Positions 54,477 through 63,754 of a stretch of 64,000 bases of DNA are shown piece by piece. The DNA comes from Halochromatium sp. (GTDB lineage: Bacteria > Pseudomonadota > Gammaproteobacteria > Chromatiales > Chromatiaceae). The notes beneath the pieces are model-generated. The model made no database searches, was not told the DNA's origin, and saw nothing but the letters and a program-made list of their open reading frames with translations. The DNA lies in contig POWB01000009.1 in the NCBI GenBank assembly GCA_010912705.1, positions 99,083 to 163,082 on the forward strand, read 5' to 3'. The translations under genes were made by a program, and so were the position numbers. Positions within the stretch are counted from its first letter, which is position 1. Every line of letters starts with the position of its first letter.

Positions 54477-55383
54477 GGGACAGTGCCTGCAAGCACTGTT
54501 CAATGGGCGGCAGCTTTGCATTCTGGCATTGCTGCTCTCCATGGTCACTTTTGGCACAGAATTATCCGAACAGCCAACAGAAAAAATAAGCTAGAGCAAC
54601 AGGGTTTGAAAACATGGCTTTTGGCTTCCCGGCTTCCTTCCCCAGCGCAGGAAGCCTTGTTGCTTCGCCACCATCTTGACCCATCAGCCAATCAGTGGAT
54701 CACCGAGCTAGATAGCGTTGTGTATTCTCTGGCTCAAGTACCGCTCTCAAAAATTACCGAGTGCAATTCGAGTAGCAAAAACGGACCTCGCCCAAAAAAA
54801 AGCACGGCAAGGGCTCCTACAGTACGCAGCAGGAGCATCTTACGCAAAAAGCGGTTATACCCAACGCGAAGCAGTCGCCAAGGCACTTATGCGTTTGGAC
54901 AATGAGGTTGGCGGACGGCTATTACCAGGTATACAGAGCCGAGCAACAGCGCTCCGTGATATAGCTGTTGCACTTGTCTGGACTGATGCACAAGCCGTTT
55001 CAGTCTTCCGACAAAAGCCGCCCTCTCATAAGCAATTTCTGACAGCCTACTGTGAAGCGCTTTATCCAACAGCGCAGGCTGTTTTTTTGCGGAAAGAATA
55101 TGAAGAGGCATTAAAAATTTATCGCTCCATGCATGACCTGGACTGCCCACGGCCACTCCCCTATTATCTTGATGCGGCAGAATGCTTCCTGCATCAAGGC
55201 CAACTCGAAGATGCAGCGCTCATGTCAACCTATCTTCTGGACCGGCCAAGAAATATTTTAACTGCAGCACTTGTCGAGCGTGCCGGTGATATTCTAAGCA
55301 CGGCAGACAAACAAAAAAAGGCGAAAGCCGCCTATGAGTTAGCCTTAGACTTACTTAGCGATACACACAATACAAGCCCTTGA
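54460..55383 (+). pseudogene. TPR-like hypothetical exported protein with frameshifts
   Basis: MIKICRGQCLQALFNGRQLCILALLLSMVTFG signal peptide in one frame, then LEQQGLKTWLLASRLPSPAQEAL in a second, then AKTDLAQKKARQGLLQYAAGASYAKSGY in a third. Confidence 0.55.
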
Positions 55384-55515
55384 GCGACATAAAAGCATTC
55401 GGCTTGAGCCATGAAGACCCATCCTCACACATATTTTGGTGTATGCGCGCAATCATCAAAACATGAAAGCGGTGAATGTCAAGGTAGTTGTCGCATGTCC
55501 CATGGTTTTACGCGG

Positions 55516-56526
55516 TTATTTTACCGGCGTGCTTTCGGGCTCCCGCTCAGGGTTGAGCGAGACGACCTCGATGGGCTCCCAGTTGCGGGTCTTGCCACTC
55601 CAGCGCTCAGGATGGTCCTCGCGAGCCGCCTGGTTGAGGGCATGGCGCTGAGCCAGGATGGCCCGGTCCTCACCCTGATGACGCTCCTCAGGAGTCACGA
55701 AGCGAATAGCGCTATGGCGATGCTCGGTGTTGTACCAAACCACGAAGTCCTGCACCCAGCGCTGAGCCGCCTCCAGGCTGTCGAAGCCGTTGACGGGATA
55801 GCCAGGGACATACTTGCAGGTGCGAAACAACGCCTCGGAGTAGGCGTTATCGTTACTCACCCGTGGACGGCTATAGGAGGGGGTGATGTTGAGCGCATAC
55901 AGCGTTTCCAGCAGCGTGGCGCCCTTGAACGGACTGCCGTTATCGGCATGCAGCACCAGCGGCTGATCGATCAGGCCCTCAGCCAAGACTGCGCGGCGGA
56001 TCACCAGGCTGGCGTGGTGGCTCGATTCGGCATGAAAGACCTCCCAGCCGACGATCTTGCGGCTGTAGACATCCACGATCATCACCAGGTAGAAGAACAG
56101 GCCTTTGACCGGTCCCGGCAGCCAGGTGCAGTCCCAGGACCAGACCTCATTGGGTGCGTAGGCGTGGAAGGTCGTTGGCCTAGGATGGCGGGCGGCGGGC
56201 TTGGCCCGTCCGCGATGGGCCAGCTCGCCGTGGCGGCGCAGCACCCGGTAGATGCTCGACACCGAGGCGATGTAGCGCTGCTCTTCATCCAGCAGCCGCG
56301 CGACGATCTGCTCGGGCGGCAGGCTGGCGAAGTCAGGACGATGGCAGACCGCCAAGATCGCCTGCTCTTCCTCCGGCGTCAGCGCATTCGCCGGCGTTGG
56401 GCGCTCAGCAAGCGGGCGCTGGTCCTCGCCGACCTCCCCCTCCTGCGTCCAGCGTTGATACGTCCGCGTGCTCAAGCCCAGGAGCTCGCAGGCGGGTGCC
56501 AGCCGCGCCCCCCTTGGCGCAGGCAT
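55516..56526 (-). CDS. IS3-family transposase OrfB (rve integrase core)
   Basis: 'NEVWSWDCTWLPGPVKGLFFYLVMIVDVYSRKIVGW', 'LHADNGSPFKG', 'YSRPRVSNDNAYSEALFRTCKY'; 5' end affected by a C6/G6 frameshift. Confidence 0.88.
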   Translation of the reverse strand: MPAPRGARLAPACELLGLSTRTYQRWTQEGEVGEDQRPLAERPTPANALTPEEEQAILAVCHRPDFASLPPEQIVARLLDEEQRYIASVSSIYRVLRRHGELAHRGRAKPAARHPRPTTFHAYAPNEVWSWDCTWLPGPVKGLFFYLVMIVDVYSRKIVGWEVFHAESSHHASLVIRRAVLAEGLIDQPLVLHADNGSPFKGATLLETLYALNITPSYSRPRVSNDNAYSEALFRTCKYVPGYPVNGFDSLEAAQRWVQDFVVWYNTEHRHSAIRFVTPEERHQGEDRAILAQRHALNQAAREDHPERWSGKTRNWEPIEVVSLNPEREPESTPVK

Positions 56527-56571
56527 CCTCGATCAGCTCAACGGCGTGACGGCGATCTGTGGCGCTGATCA

Positions 56572-57066
56572 TCACGCCTCGTCCCCCCAGATCACCGCGG
56601 CTTTTTTTGACAAGGCCAACAGCGCGGCCGTCTCCGCCAGCGCGGCGTTCTTGCGCCGCAGTTCACGCTCAAGCTCACGAATGCGCGCGCGCTGCGCCTT
56701 GGCCACCTCGGCCTCGCCTCGGCGTTCCTGCTGGGAACGGTTGCCGGCCTGCTCACAATCGCCTCTCCAAGCGGCCAGTTGCTCGGGATACAACCCACGA
56801 CGGCGACAATACTCGGCGGTCTGCTCGGCATTCATCGCCGCGGTCTCGAGGACCGCGGCAAAGCGATCCTTCGAGGACCACTGCTCAGCGCCCTCGGCAT
56901 TGGCCGCGGGCAGGCAGCGGCCCTTGGCCCGTGCCTCGGCACGCCATTTGTACACCGTGGCTAAGGACAGTCCTTCCTGCTCGGCCACCTCCTGTGGACT
57001 CAGGTTCTGCGGCGGCAGCAGTTTGGCCACGACAGCGGCGCGGCGTTCTTCAGAATATCGAGGCAT
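56572..57066 (-). CDS. IS3-family transposase OrfA
   Basis: 'MPRYSEERRAAVVAKLL..NLSPQEVAEQEGLSLATVYKWRAEARAKG'; A7 slippery tract near the 3' end. Confidence 0.85.
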   Translation of the reverse strand: MPRYSEERRAAVVAKLLPPQNLSPQEVAEQEGLSLATVYKWRAEARAKGRCLPAANAEGAEQWSSKDRFAAVLETAAMNAEQTAEYCRRRGLYPEQLAAWRGDCEQAGNRSQQERRGEAEVAKAQRARIRELERELRRKNAALAETAALLALSKKAAVIWGDEA

Positions 57067-57134
57067 GATGTGCTCCTCTCGCCCCCAACGATTCTTAAGA
57101 AGGGTAACAGGGGCAGGTGACACTTATCCTGACA

Positions 57135-57684
57135 CTGAGGGCTGGGCGACCAGCACCTGCATCCCGAAGGCCTCAGCCACCCGGGCGACGGATTGACCCA
57201 ACTCGCCATAGCCGAGAATGCCGAGGGTCCGTCCAGCCAGTTCGCGAATGGGATAGTCCATCAGGCAGAAGCGCTCATGCTGCTGCCAGGCACCGCTGGC
57301 GACCGCGCGGTGATACTCGGGCAGGCGGGTGGTCAGCGCTAGGATGAGCGTGAACACATGCTGCACCACCGCCGGGGTGGCATAGCGCACCACATTCGCC
57401 ACTGCGATGCCTTGCTCGCGCGCCGCGTTCAGGTCGACATGGTTGGTGCCGGTTGCGGCAATGCAGATCAGTCGCAGGGAAGGGGCCGAGGTCAGCACAG
57501 CGCGATCCAGGGCCACCTTGTTGGTCACCGCGATCTGCGCATCGCTGAGATGCTCCAGGATCTGGGGCGGTTCCGTCTGCGGATAGCGTCGCCAAGCGCC
57601 GCACACGCGGTCCAACGGGGACAGATCAAGGTCGCCTTGGTCGATGGTGGCCAGATCCAATAAAACGCCGTTCAGCGGTGACAT
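57135..57684 (-). pseudogene. D-2-hydroxyacid dehydrogenase, 3'-truncated by the IS3 element
   Basis: 'LRLICIAATGTNHVDLNAAREQGIAVANV', 'LAGRTLGILGYGELGQSVARVAEAFGMQVLVA' then ends in IS sequence. Confidence 0.8.
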
Positions 57685-58021
57685 CGGGGGACTCGTAACG
57701 GGGATTCAATAAGCGATGATCGCATGATCATGGGCTCGCGGTGGTTCATCCCAAACGGAGACAAGATGCCGCAATCCATCGAAGCCGAGATCACTCCCGA
57801 CCGCAAGGCCGGTTGCCGAAGTCTGATAAGCTAACATGGCAGGCGCGAGACCCTGGCCACCTTCCTGGCAGCCAGCGACGAGAGCGGCCTTGTGCGGGGC
57901 TCTACTCAAGCCTTGCGCAGCATTCTCGATCGCGACGACTTGCGCACTGCTCAACCTGGCGATCTCGGCAGCGGGATAATCGAGATCGCTGCGAAGCGCA
58001 ATGCCTGGGACGATGAGACCG

Positions 58022-58291
58022 ATGGGGCTAGAACAACAGGATTTGCCAGAATGGTGGAACTGGGAGCTGGAGCTGACACCGCATGTGCTCAAGCGGATGG
58101 AAGATCGGGACTTCAACGAAGTCGATCTGCGAACCATGTTAGAGCATGCCCAGGGCCATCGCCCCGACGCCGTCGAAGGACGCTGGATCATCGAAGCACG
58201 ACACCAACGTCAACGCTGGCAGATCATCGTGGAGCCAGACGAGTTTGAGCGACTGCTCGTCGTCGTCACCGCCTATCCGATGACAAGGTGA
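58022..58291 (+). CDS. DUF4258 family protein
   Basis: 'LELTPHVLKRMEDRDFNEVDLRTMLEHA..HRPDAVEGRWIIEARHQRQRWQIIVEPDEFERLLVVVTAYP'. Confidence 0.75.
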   Translation: MGLEQQDLPEWWNWELELTPHVLKRMEDRDFNEVDLRTMLEHAQGHRPDAVEGRWIIEARHQRQRWQIIVEPDEFERLLVVVTAYPMTR

Positions 58292-58295
58292 ATCA

Positions 58296-58565
58296 ATGAG
58301 ATCGTCTTACCTCGAAGTGACCTTTCGCCGCGGACGGCCATTGGCGGCCTACCTCTACCTTCCTCGCACGCCGGGCGACAAGAGCGATCATGTCGAACAG
58401 GCGGGCGCTGGACTGCTGGTGGACTACACCGCTGACGGCAAGCCGATCGGTATTGAGATCACTGCGCCCGCACAGGTCGATGTCGCGGAACTGAACCAGG
58501 TTCTCGTCCATCTGCACGCGCCTGCAGTGACCAATGAGGACATCGCGCCGCTTCGCGCGGCCTGA
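58296..58565 (+). CDS. DUF2283 family protein
   Basis: 'LLVDYTADGKPIGIEITAPAQVDVAELNQVL'. Confidence 0.75.
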   Translation: MRSSYLEVTFRRGRPLAAYLYLPRTPGDKSDHVEQAGAGLLVDYTADGKPIGIEITAPAQVDVAELNQVLVHLHAPAVTNEDIAPLRAA

Positions 58566-58632
58566 GCCGCCGCCCCCGCGCAAGGGTCGACGATAAACCT
58601 CATCCCGAAACTGCGATGCGATCGATCCGCTC

Positions 58633-58965
58633 ATGGGCGATCATGCTGTGCGCATAGGCGAGGCAGGCATTGATGTCGGCCTGCTCGAGGTCACCAGTAG
58701 CGGCGTGCGCAATGCCTTCCCGGAGCGCCTGCTCGCCGTGCTCGATTGGCTCGATGACTGGCTCTTTGCCCCCGGCTCACCGCTGAACGTGTTTACCCGT
58801 CGACGGCGCCTGCGCATCCTGCCGCGCAAGCCGGAGGGGGCAGCGAGCGGTCGGCGCCTGCTCAATGGCAGTGGTATTGGCCTGGTCGAGCTGGATGCGG
58901 ATGGCCGACCCTTGCGGATTCGCGAGCTACTTGCTGATGGGATGGCTGTGATCTTCACTCGATAG
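58633..58965 (+). CDS. Hypothetical protein
   Basis: 110-aa ORF, no recognised domain. Confidence 0.3.
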   Translation: MGDHAVRIGEAGIDVGLLEVTSSGVRNAFPERLLAVLDWLDDWLFAPGSPLNVFTRRRRLRILPRKPEGAASGRRLLNGSGIGLVELDADGRPLRIRELLADGMAVIFTR

Positions 58966-58969
58966 GGCG

Positions 58970-59300
58970 TTGAGCGCATCTGCGACCGTCATCCTCGGCC
59001 AATCCTGGTGTGGCATGCTGACGATCGAGTACGCGCTGACCCAGCCTCTTGGTCTGCAAGGACTGGTCCTCGCCAACAGCACGCCCAGCGCTCCGCTCTG
59101 GGGCGAGGAGACCCACCGCCTGCGCACGCAGCTCAGCGCCGAGGTGCGCGCGGTGCTCGATCAGCACGAAGCCGCCGGCAGCACCGATAGCGCGGCCTAC
59201 CAGGACGCGATGATGGCCTTCTACCGCCGCCACGTGATTCGGCTCGAAACTTGGCCCGCGTCCGTTCGGGACGATCCAGCGCTGCGAGTCCAAGTCCGAG
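58970..59300 (+). pseudogene. Proline iminopeptidase (alpha/beta hydrolase) fragment
   Basis: 'ILGQSWCGMLTIEYALTQPLGLQGLVLANSTPSAPLW' nucleophile-elbow region only. Confidence 0.7.
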
Positions 59301-59482
59301 CACGCTCGGGGGATGTTGACCGGCGACCGGGTGTAGTGGTGAAGGGGTTGGTTGGGGCATGATCAAGCGCTGGGGCGATGCAAACGGTTGGATGGATTGG
59401 GGCACGATTGCCTGAAACATGAGGCGATTCGCCGGGTCGTTCCAGGCCGCGACCGATCGCGGCCGTGTGACGAGCGTATCGC

Positions 59483-59965
59483 TCATTCTCTGCTCTCCAT
59501 CTCTCGGCGCCGCATCGGCATCGCATCGATGCGCTCGAAGAGCGCTGGCAGATCCAGTTCGCCGGCACTGGCTTTGAGGCCGCCATCCTTGCCGATCAGG
59601 AAGACAACGGCATCGGATCGGCTGAAAAATCGCTGCTCAAGCTCTTGCTTGAGTCGAGCCTCGATCGCTCCTGGATAGTTGGTCCGCAAAAGCCCCTGAT
59701 CACGCACAAACCAGAGGATGTCACGCTCATCGATCTCGGGCTGCTCGGCGCGCAGGCGTGCAACCGCATCCGGGATTTGCACATCGACTAAAATGATCCG
59801 ATGCTGCCAGCGCAGTGAGCCAAGCTCCGCGAGGGGCGGATCGGTACCCTCATCGACTGGCTCGGCGCTGAGCAGCGTGCTCGCCGAACTGAACCCGAGC
59901 CCAAGGACGAGGCTGAGCGCCAGATTCAGCCTGAGTGCCGCAAGCGCCTGTATGATGGTCGTCAT
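59483..59965 (-). CDS. DUF4174-type exported protein
   Basis: N-terminal signal-like segment; 'LRWQHRIILVDVQ...VVFLIGKDGGLKASAGELDLPALFERIDAMPMRRREM'. Confidence 0.7.
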   Translation of the reverse strand: MTTIIQALAALRLNLALSLVLGLGFSSASTLLSAEPVDEGTDPPLAELGSLRWQHRIILVDVQIPDAVARLRAEQPEIDERDILWFVRDQGLLRTNYPGAIEARLKQELEQRFFSRSDAVVFLIGKDGGLKASAGELDLPALFERIDAMPMRRREMESRE

Positions 59966-59999
59966 GATCCTCTCCAAAAATAGCCCATTAGCGTTGCTG

Positions 60000-60485
60000 A
60001 TGCAGACCTTTCCCCGGCCTGGCCGTCTGCACTGGACTGGCCTGCGACCGGCGAAGCGCGCAGCGTTGATCCAGGTCGAGGCCGCGCAGGCCATCACCGG
60101 CGCGGGTCTCAAGGGCGATCACTACAGCGGACGCTCCGGCAGCCGCGGCATCACCCTGCTGCAGGCCGAGCACCTGCCAGTGATCGCAGCGTTAACCGAT
60201 GTCGCAGAGATTGCGCCGGCCACGCTGCGCCGCAACCTGTTGGTGTCCGGCATCAACCTGGCGGCGCTCAAGGGGCAACGCTTTCAGATCGGCGAGGCGG
60301 TGCTGGAGGGCACGAGCTTCGCGCATCCCTGCTCACGCATGGAGGAGGTGCTGGGGCCAGGCGGCTACAACGCCCTGCGCGGCCATGGTGGGCTTTGCGC
60401 GCGGGTGATCCAGGGCGGGCAGTTGCGCGTCGGTGATGCCGTGGTTGCCGAGGGCGCCGACGTCATCGGCAGCCCAGACATTTAG
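60000..60485 (+). CDS. MOSC domain protein
   Basis: 'LKGDHYSGRSGSRGITLLQAEHL', 'TLRRNLLVSGINLAALKGQRFQIGEAVLEGTSFAHPCSRMEE'. Confidence 0.85.
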   Translation: MQTFPRPGRLHWTGLRPAKRAALIQVEAAQAITGAGLKGDHYSGRSGSRGITLLQAEHLPVIAALTDVAEIAPATLRRNLLVSGINLAALKGQRFQIGEAVLEGTSFAHPCSRMEEVLGPGGYNALRGHGGLCARVIQGGQLRVGDAVVAEGADVIGSPDI

Positions 60486-60508
60486 CCTCCTGGGTTCGAA
60501 CAGATTGC

Positions 60509-61090
60509 GTGAATGCCATGCCCACCACCATCCACGACAAATTTGCCTCCATCCTCGCTGAGATCGAGCGGACTGGGTCCGCTAACACCCAACGCCTGAC
60601 TGTACTGAAGAAGTGGTTCGAGCCGGGGGATCGACTGCGCGCCTTTGCGTGCTGGATGATCGAGCGAATCGTCGCTGAACAACAGGCCTCCTCCAGCGAG
60701 GCCGAGGCGCTCATCACAGAAGCAGGCACCGCCCTGCATGCGACTGACAGCACGGGCACCCCCCATTGGGTCGGCATGCAGCGCTTGCTGCGCCGCTTAC
60801 AGGCGTTTCACTCCGAGTACCGGCGCGTCAAGTCGTATCAGGTCCGCATCATTCATAATCGCTCCGTCCTGTTGCTTGAAGAGGCGTTTCGGATCATCCT
60901 GAGACAGGCTGATCAGCCCGCCGACGGCTACCGACTCGCCGCAGACTACTGCGAGCACTATGACGGGAGGTACGGCACCACGTTGAACGGCCCGGCCAAG
61001 GCGCGCGTGCAAGCCATCGCGGATTTTGTCGCGGAGCAGGAAGCGCGGGAAGCCAAGGCTCAAGGCCCGTACGTTTCACTCGGCGTTTGA
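60509..61090 (+). CDS. Hypothetical protein
   Basis: 193-aa ORF with balanced composition. Confidence 0.5.
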   Translation: MNAMPTTIHDKFASILAEIERTGSANTQRLTVLKKWFEPGDRLRAFACWMIERIVAEQQASSSEAEALITEAGTALHATDSTGTPHWVGMQRLLRRLQAFHSEYRRVKSYQVRIIHNRSVLLLEEAFRIILRQADQPADGYRLAADYCEHYDGRYGTTLNGPAKARVQAIADFVAEQEAREAKAQGPYVSLGV

Positions 61091-61888
61091 GGTCTCCGTT
61101 GAATCGGCTGAGGATGCAGTCCTCATCACCGTCTCCAACAGCAGCCGATCAAGCGCCGCTTCATCGATCGGCCTTGTCGGCGGTGGCATGACCGCTTCCA
61201 GCCGTGTCAGCTCATGATCGATGAAGGCATTGAGGATGGGCAGGGGTGCTCCGACCTCCGCCTCTCCAACCGAGCGCTTGATCACCAGCAACTGCTCAAT
61301 GGCCGCGCGGAGTTCGGGCTCATCGATCAAGGTCTCGGCCAGCGTCTCAAAACGCATCGGCACCGGACCGCGTTCCTGCTCGATCCAGAGCGTCGCTAGC
61401 AACGGGCGCAGCACGTAGAAGTACTTCTTCAACCGCACCTGCTCACGGGTCAGAAAGTCCCGATAGTTGCCACGCGCCATGTGCACGTAATGATGAAACG
61501 CCCGCTCTGGCTGATAGACAGACTCAGCGAGTGCGCGCAACCGCTGCAGAAACACCGGGTCAGCGCGATAGACGATCGGCGAGTCCAGCCACTCAATCAG
61601 CGTGGCGTTGCCCTTGCCGAGCAGTCCCAAGGCCTTACGCAGCTCCCAGCCATTGATGTCGAGATCACCCGTGATCGGCTGCTCGATGACAGCGCGCTGT
61701 GGCCGCACCCGCAGGTACCAGGGCAGGGGATGGACATAGAGGAAGCGCACATCGTAATCGCTATCCGGCGAGGCAAAGCCCCAACCGCGGCTGCCGGATT
61801 CGCAGGCGAAGAGGATGCGTACCTCATGCTCGGCCTCGATCGCCGTCAGCGCGCTGAGGATCGCCGCGCACCGTTCGTGCGCTACCAA
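61076..61888 (-). CDS. Nucleotidyltransferase, RlaP/COG3541-like
   Basis: 'FACESGSRGWGFASPDSDYDVRFLYVHP'. Confidence 0.8.
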   Translation of the reverse strand: MVAHERCAAILSALTAIEAEHEVRILFACESGSRGWGFASPDSDYDVRFLYVHPLPWYLRVRPQRAVIEQPITGDLDINGWELRKALGLLGKGNATLIEWLDSPIVYRADPVFLQRLRALAESVYQPERAFHHYVHMARGNYRDFLTREQVRLKKYFYVLRPLLATLWIEQERGPVPMRFETLAETLIDEPELRAAIEQLLVIKRSVGEAEVGAPLPILNAFIDHELTRLEAVMPPPTRPIDEAALDRLLLETVMRTASSADSTETSNAE

Positions 61889-62364
61889 TGCCCGCTCCCC
61901 GGCTGCTGGTCACGCCCGCGCAGGAAGGAGAGCAGCAGGCCCACAGTTGCGGCGATGCCAGAATAGCCAAGGATGACACCTGCGCGTTGGCGTGCCAACG
62001 CCAATCCGTCGCCAAAGGTCGGGTTGCCACCACGTAGCCGCTCTAGCGTGCCGCCCACCAGGGCGGTCAGAAAGAAGTTGGTGATGAAGCTGGTGATCAG
62101 CAGAAACAGCCACAGCAACAGTCCGCCGGCGGCGTAGGCCCACCAGGGTGCATCGCCCGCTTGGTTGGGCTGATCCACCTGCGATAACAGCTGTTCCAGC
62201 TCTGGATGGCTTAGCACCAGCCAAGCGCCACCGCCAAGAATCAGTGCCGAAAAGATCAAGATTCCGAGTCCCGCCAGCACCGGATAAAGAATGAAGCCCT
62301 TTTCGGCGCCGAGCACCGCAAGCGCGCTGCGAAACAAAGACCATGAGCGTGTGAAGACCGCCAT
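61882..62364 (-). CDS. DUF6159-like membrane protein, possibly C-terminally truncated
   Basis: 'ALAVLGAEKGFILYPVLAGLGILIFSALILGGGAWLV' and 'FLTALVGGTLERLRGGNPTFGDGL..A'. Confidence 0.55.
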   Translation of the reverse strand: MAVFTRSWSLFRSALAVLGAEKGFILYPVLAGLGILIFSALILGGGAWLVLSHPELEQLLSQVDQPNQAGDAPWWAYAAGGLLLWLFLLITSFITNFFLTALVGGTLERLRGGNPTFGDGLALARQRAGVILGYSGIAATVGLLLSFLRGRDQQPGSGHW

Positions 62365-62799
62365 CTGTGATCGCTCCCCTGAGGTTGATGTTGGGATTCG
62401 CCGTCGGCGAGGGGGTCGGACGCTTGGCCCCTGTTGCAGCGATGGTTGCCCGCGGTCAGACAGGCGGGCGTTTAGGCTGTGGGTAGTTTGCCATGGTTCA
62501 CCGGAAATTGGTCGCTGAGCGACTGGTTCCACGGGGTCAAGCACGGGTCTGCGTCAGGCTGGCCTGCAGCAACGGGTGGAGTACAGGGTGATCAGCTCCG
62601 AGCGCTTGCAGTTCCTTGATCAAGGTCGCGCGAAAGGCCGAGCAGCTCGCCGTGGCGTTCCAAGCCGAGGCCGATCGCGGCAGTGTGACCCCGGCGTCGA
62701 TCACTTAAAGGCCTGCTTGGTCTGAGCATGCGGTGGCACGAGCAGGGTCAGGGTGATCAGCGTGCCGAGCCCGAGCATCAGAGTCAGCCTGAGACCCAA

Positions 62800-63180
62800 T
62801 TCTGTCCGCGCTGCGTTGATCCGCGTCCATGTCGCGCAGGCACTGACGGGCGCAGGACTCGAAGGCGATCACTACAGCGGGCGCTCCGGCAACCGCGGCA
62901 TCACCCTGCTGCAGGCCGAACATCTGCCGGTGATCGCCGCGCTTGTCGGTGCCGAGGAGATGGCGCCGGCAACCCTGCGTCGCAACCTGCTGGTGTCCGG
63001 CATCAACCTGATCGCGCTCAAGGGGCAACGCTTTCAGATCGGCGAGGCGGTGCTGGAAGGCACGAGCTTCGCGCATCCCTGCTCGCGCATGGAAGAGGTG
63101 ATGGGGCCTGGCGGTTACAACGTTATGCGCGGCCATGGTGGGCTCTGCGTGCGCGTGATCCAGGGCGGGTGGCTGCGCGC
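62800..63180 (+). pseudogene. Truncated second copy of the MOSC domain gene
   Basis: 'AQALTGAGLEGDHYSGRSGNRGITLLQAEHLPVIAAL...GTSFAHPCSRMEEVMGPGGYNVMRGHGGLCVRVIQGG' closely matches 60000-60485. Confidence 0.8.
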
Positions 63181-63346
63181 TGGAGTGCCAGGTGGTGCGC
63201 AGATAGTCGACGGCACTTTGGGTGAAGGCCGTGTAGCGCGAGCGCATCAGTGCTTCGGCGGTGGCTGGCGCTGAGGTGCCATCCAGGAACGGACCGCAAC
63301 AGTCGGCCAGGGTTTTTCCAGAGCCGCAGGGGCAGGGCGTCGGCAA
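63180..63346 (-). pseudogene. YchJ-type SEC-C motif protein, N-terminal fragment
   Basis: 'MPTPCPCGSGKTLADCCGPFLDGTSAPATAEALMRSRYTAFTQSAVDYLRTTWH' then runs into the antisense of the MOSC fragment. Confidence 0.75.
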
Positions 63347-63409
63347 GACTCAGGTCCTCTTGGTGGGCAGGCATGAACCGGTTTCGGCGCGCATCGAGTT
63401 CTGTCACCG

Positions 63410-63600
63410 CGACAGAGGATCGCGCCGATTTTGGAGCTGTACTGGCCGGGGGCGTTGATCACTGGTACCTCATAGCCAGCGATGCGGCTGCGATAGGGCA
63501 GGGTCTCGACCAGCTTTTGCACGTCCTTGTCCCGTTGGCGCAGGATCGGAATACCTTCCTCGCGCAGTGCCTCGGGGTCCTCGCACATGAGCCGGCCCCA
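63410..63600 (-). pseudogene. DHHA1-type phosphoesterase internal fragment
   Basis: 'DPEALREEGIPILRQRDKDVQKLVETLPYRSRIAGYEVPVINAPGQYSSKIGAIL'. Confidence 0.5.
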
Positions 63601-63754
63601 TTCGATGAGCGAGAACGCATAGGAGCAAAAAACAGAGTAACGTCGCCAGGATCAAGACAAGTTCCAATGCATTCATGATGCACGCTCCGATCTGATGTGG
63701 TTCGAGGTTCGGGAAACGCTCGGGCTGTGCGCGGTTGCAACGCCCGCCCCGGTC

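Larger units (their letters stand above)
55477..57134 (-). mobile_element. IS3-family insertion sequence
   Basis: OrfA/OrfB architecture; imperfect terminal repeats TGTCAAGGTAGTTGTCGCATGTCCC / TGTCAGGATAAGTGTCACCTGCCCC. Confidence 0.8.

Noticed and set aside
57706-58191. 161-aa minus-strand ORF between the dehydrogenase fragment and the DUF4258 gene
   Set aside because: Overlaps DUF4258 antisense and has no domain character; region may hold an unrecognised remnant but cannot be supported.
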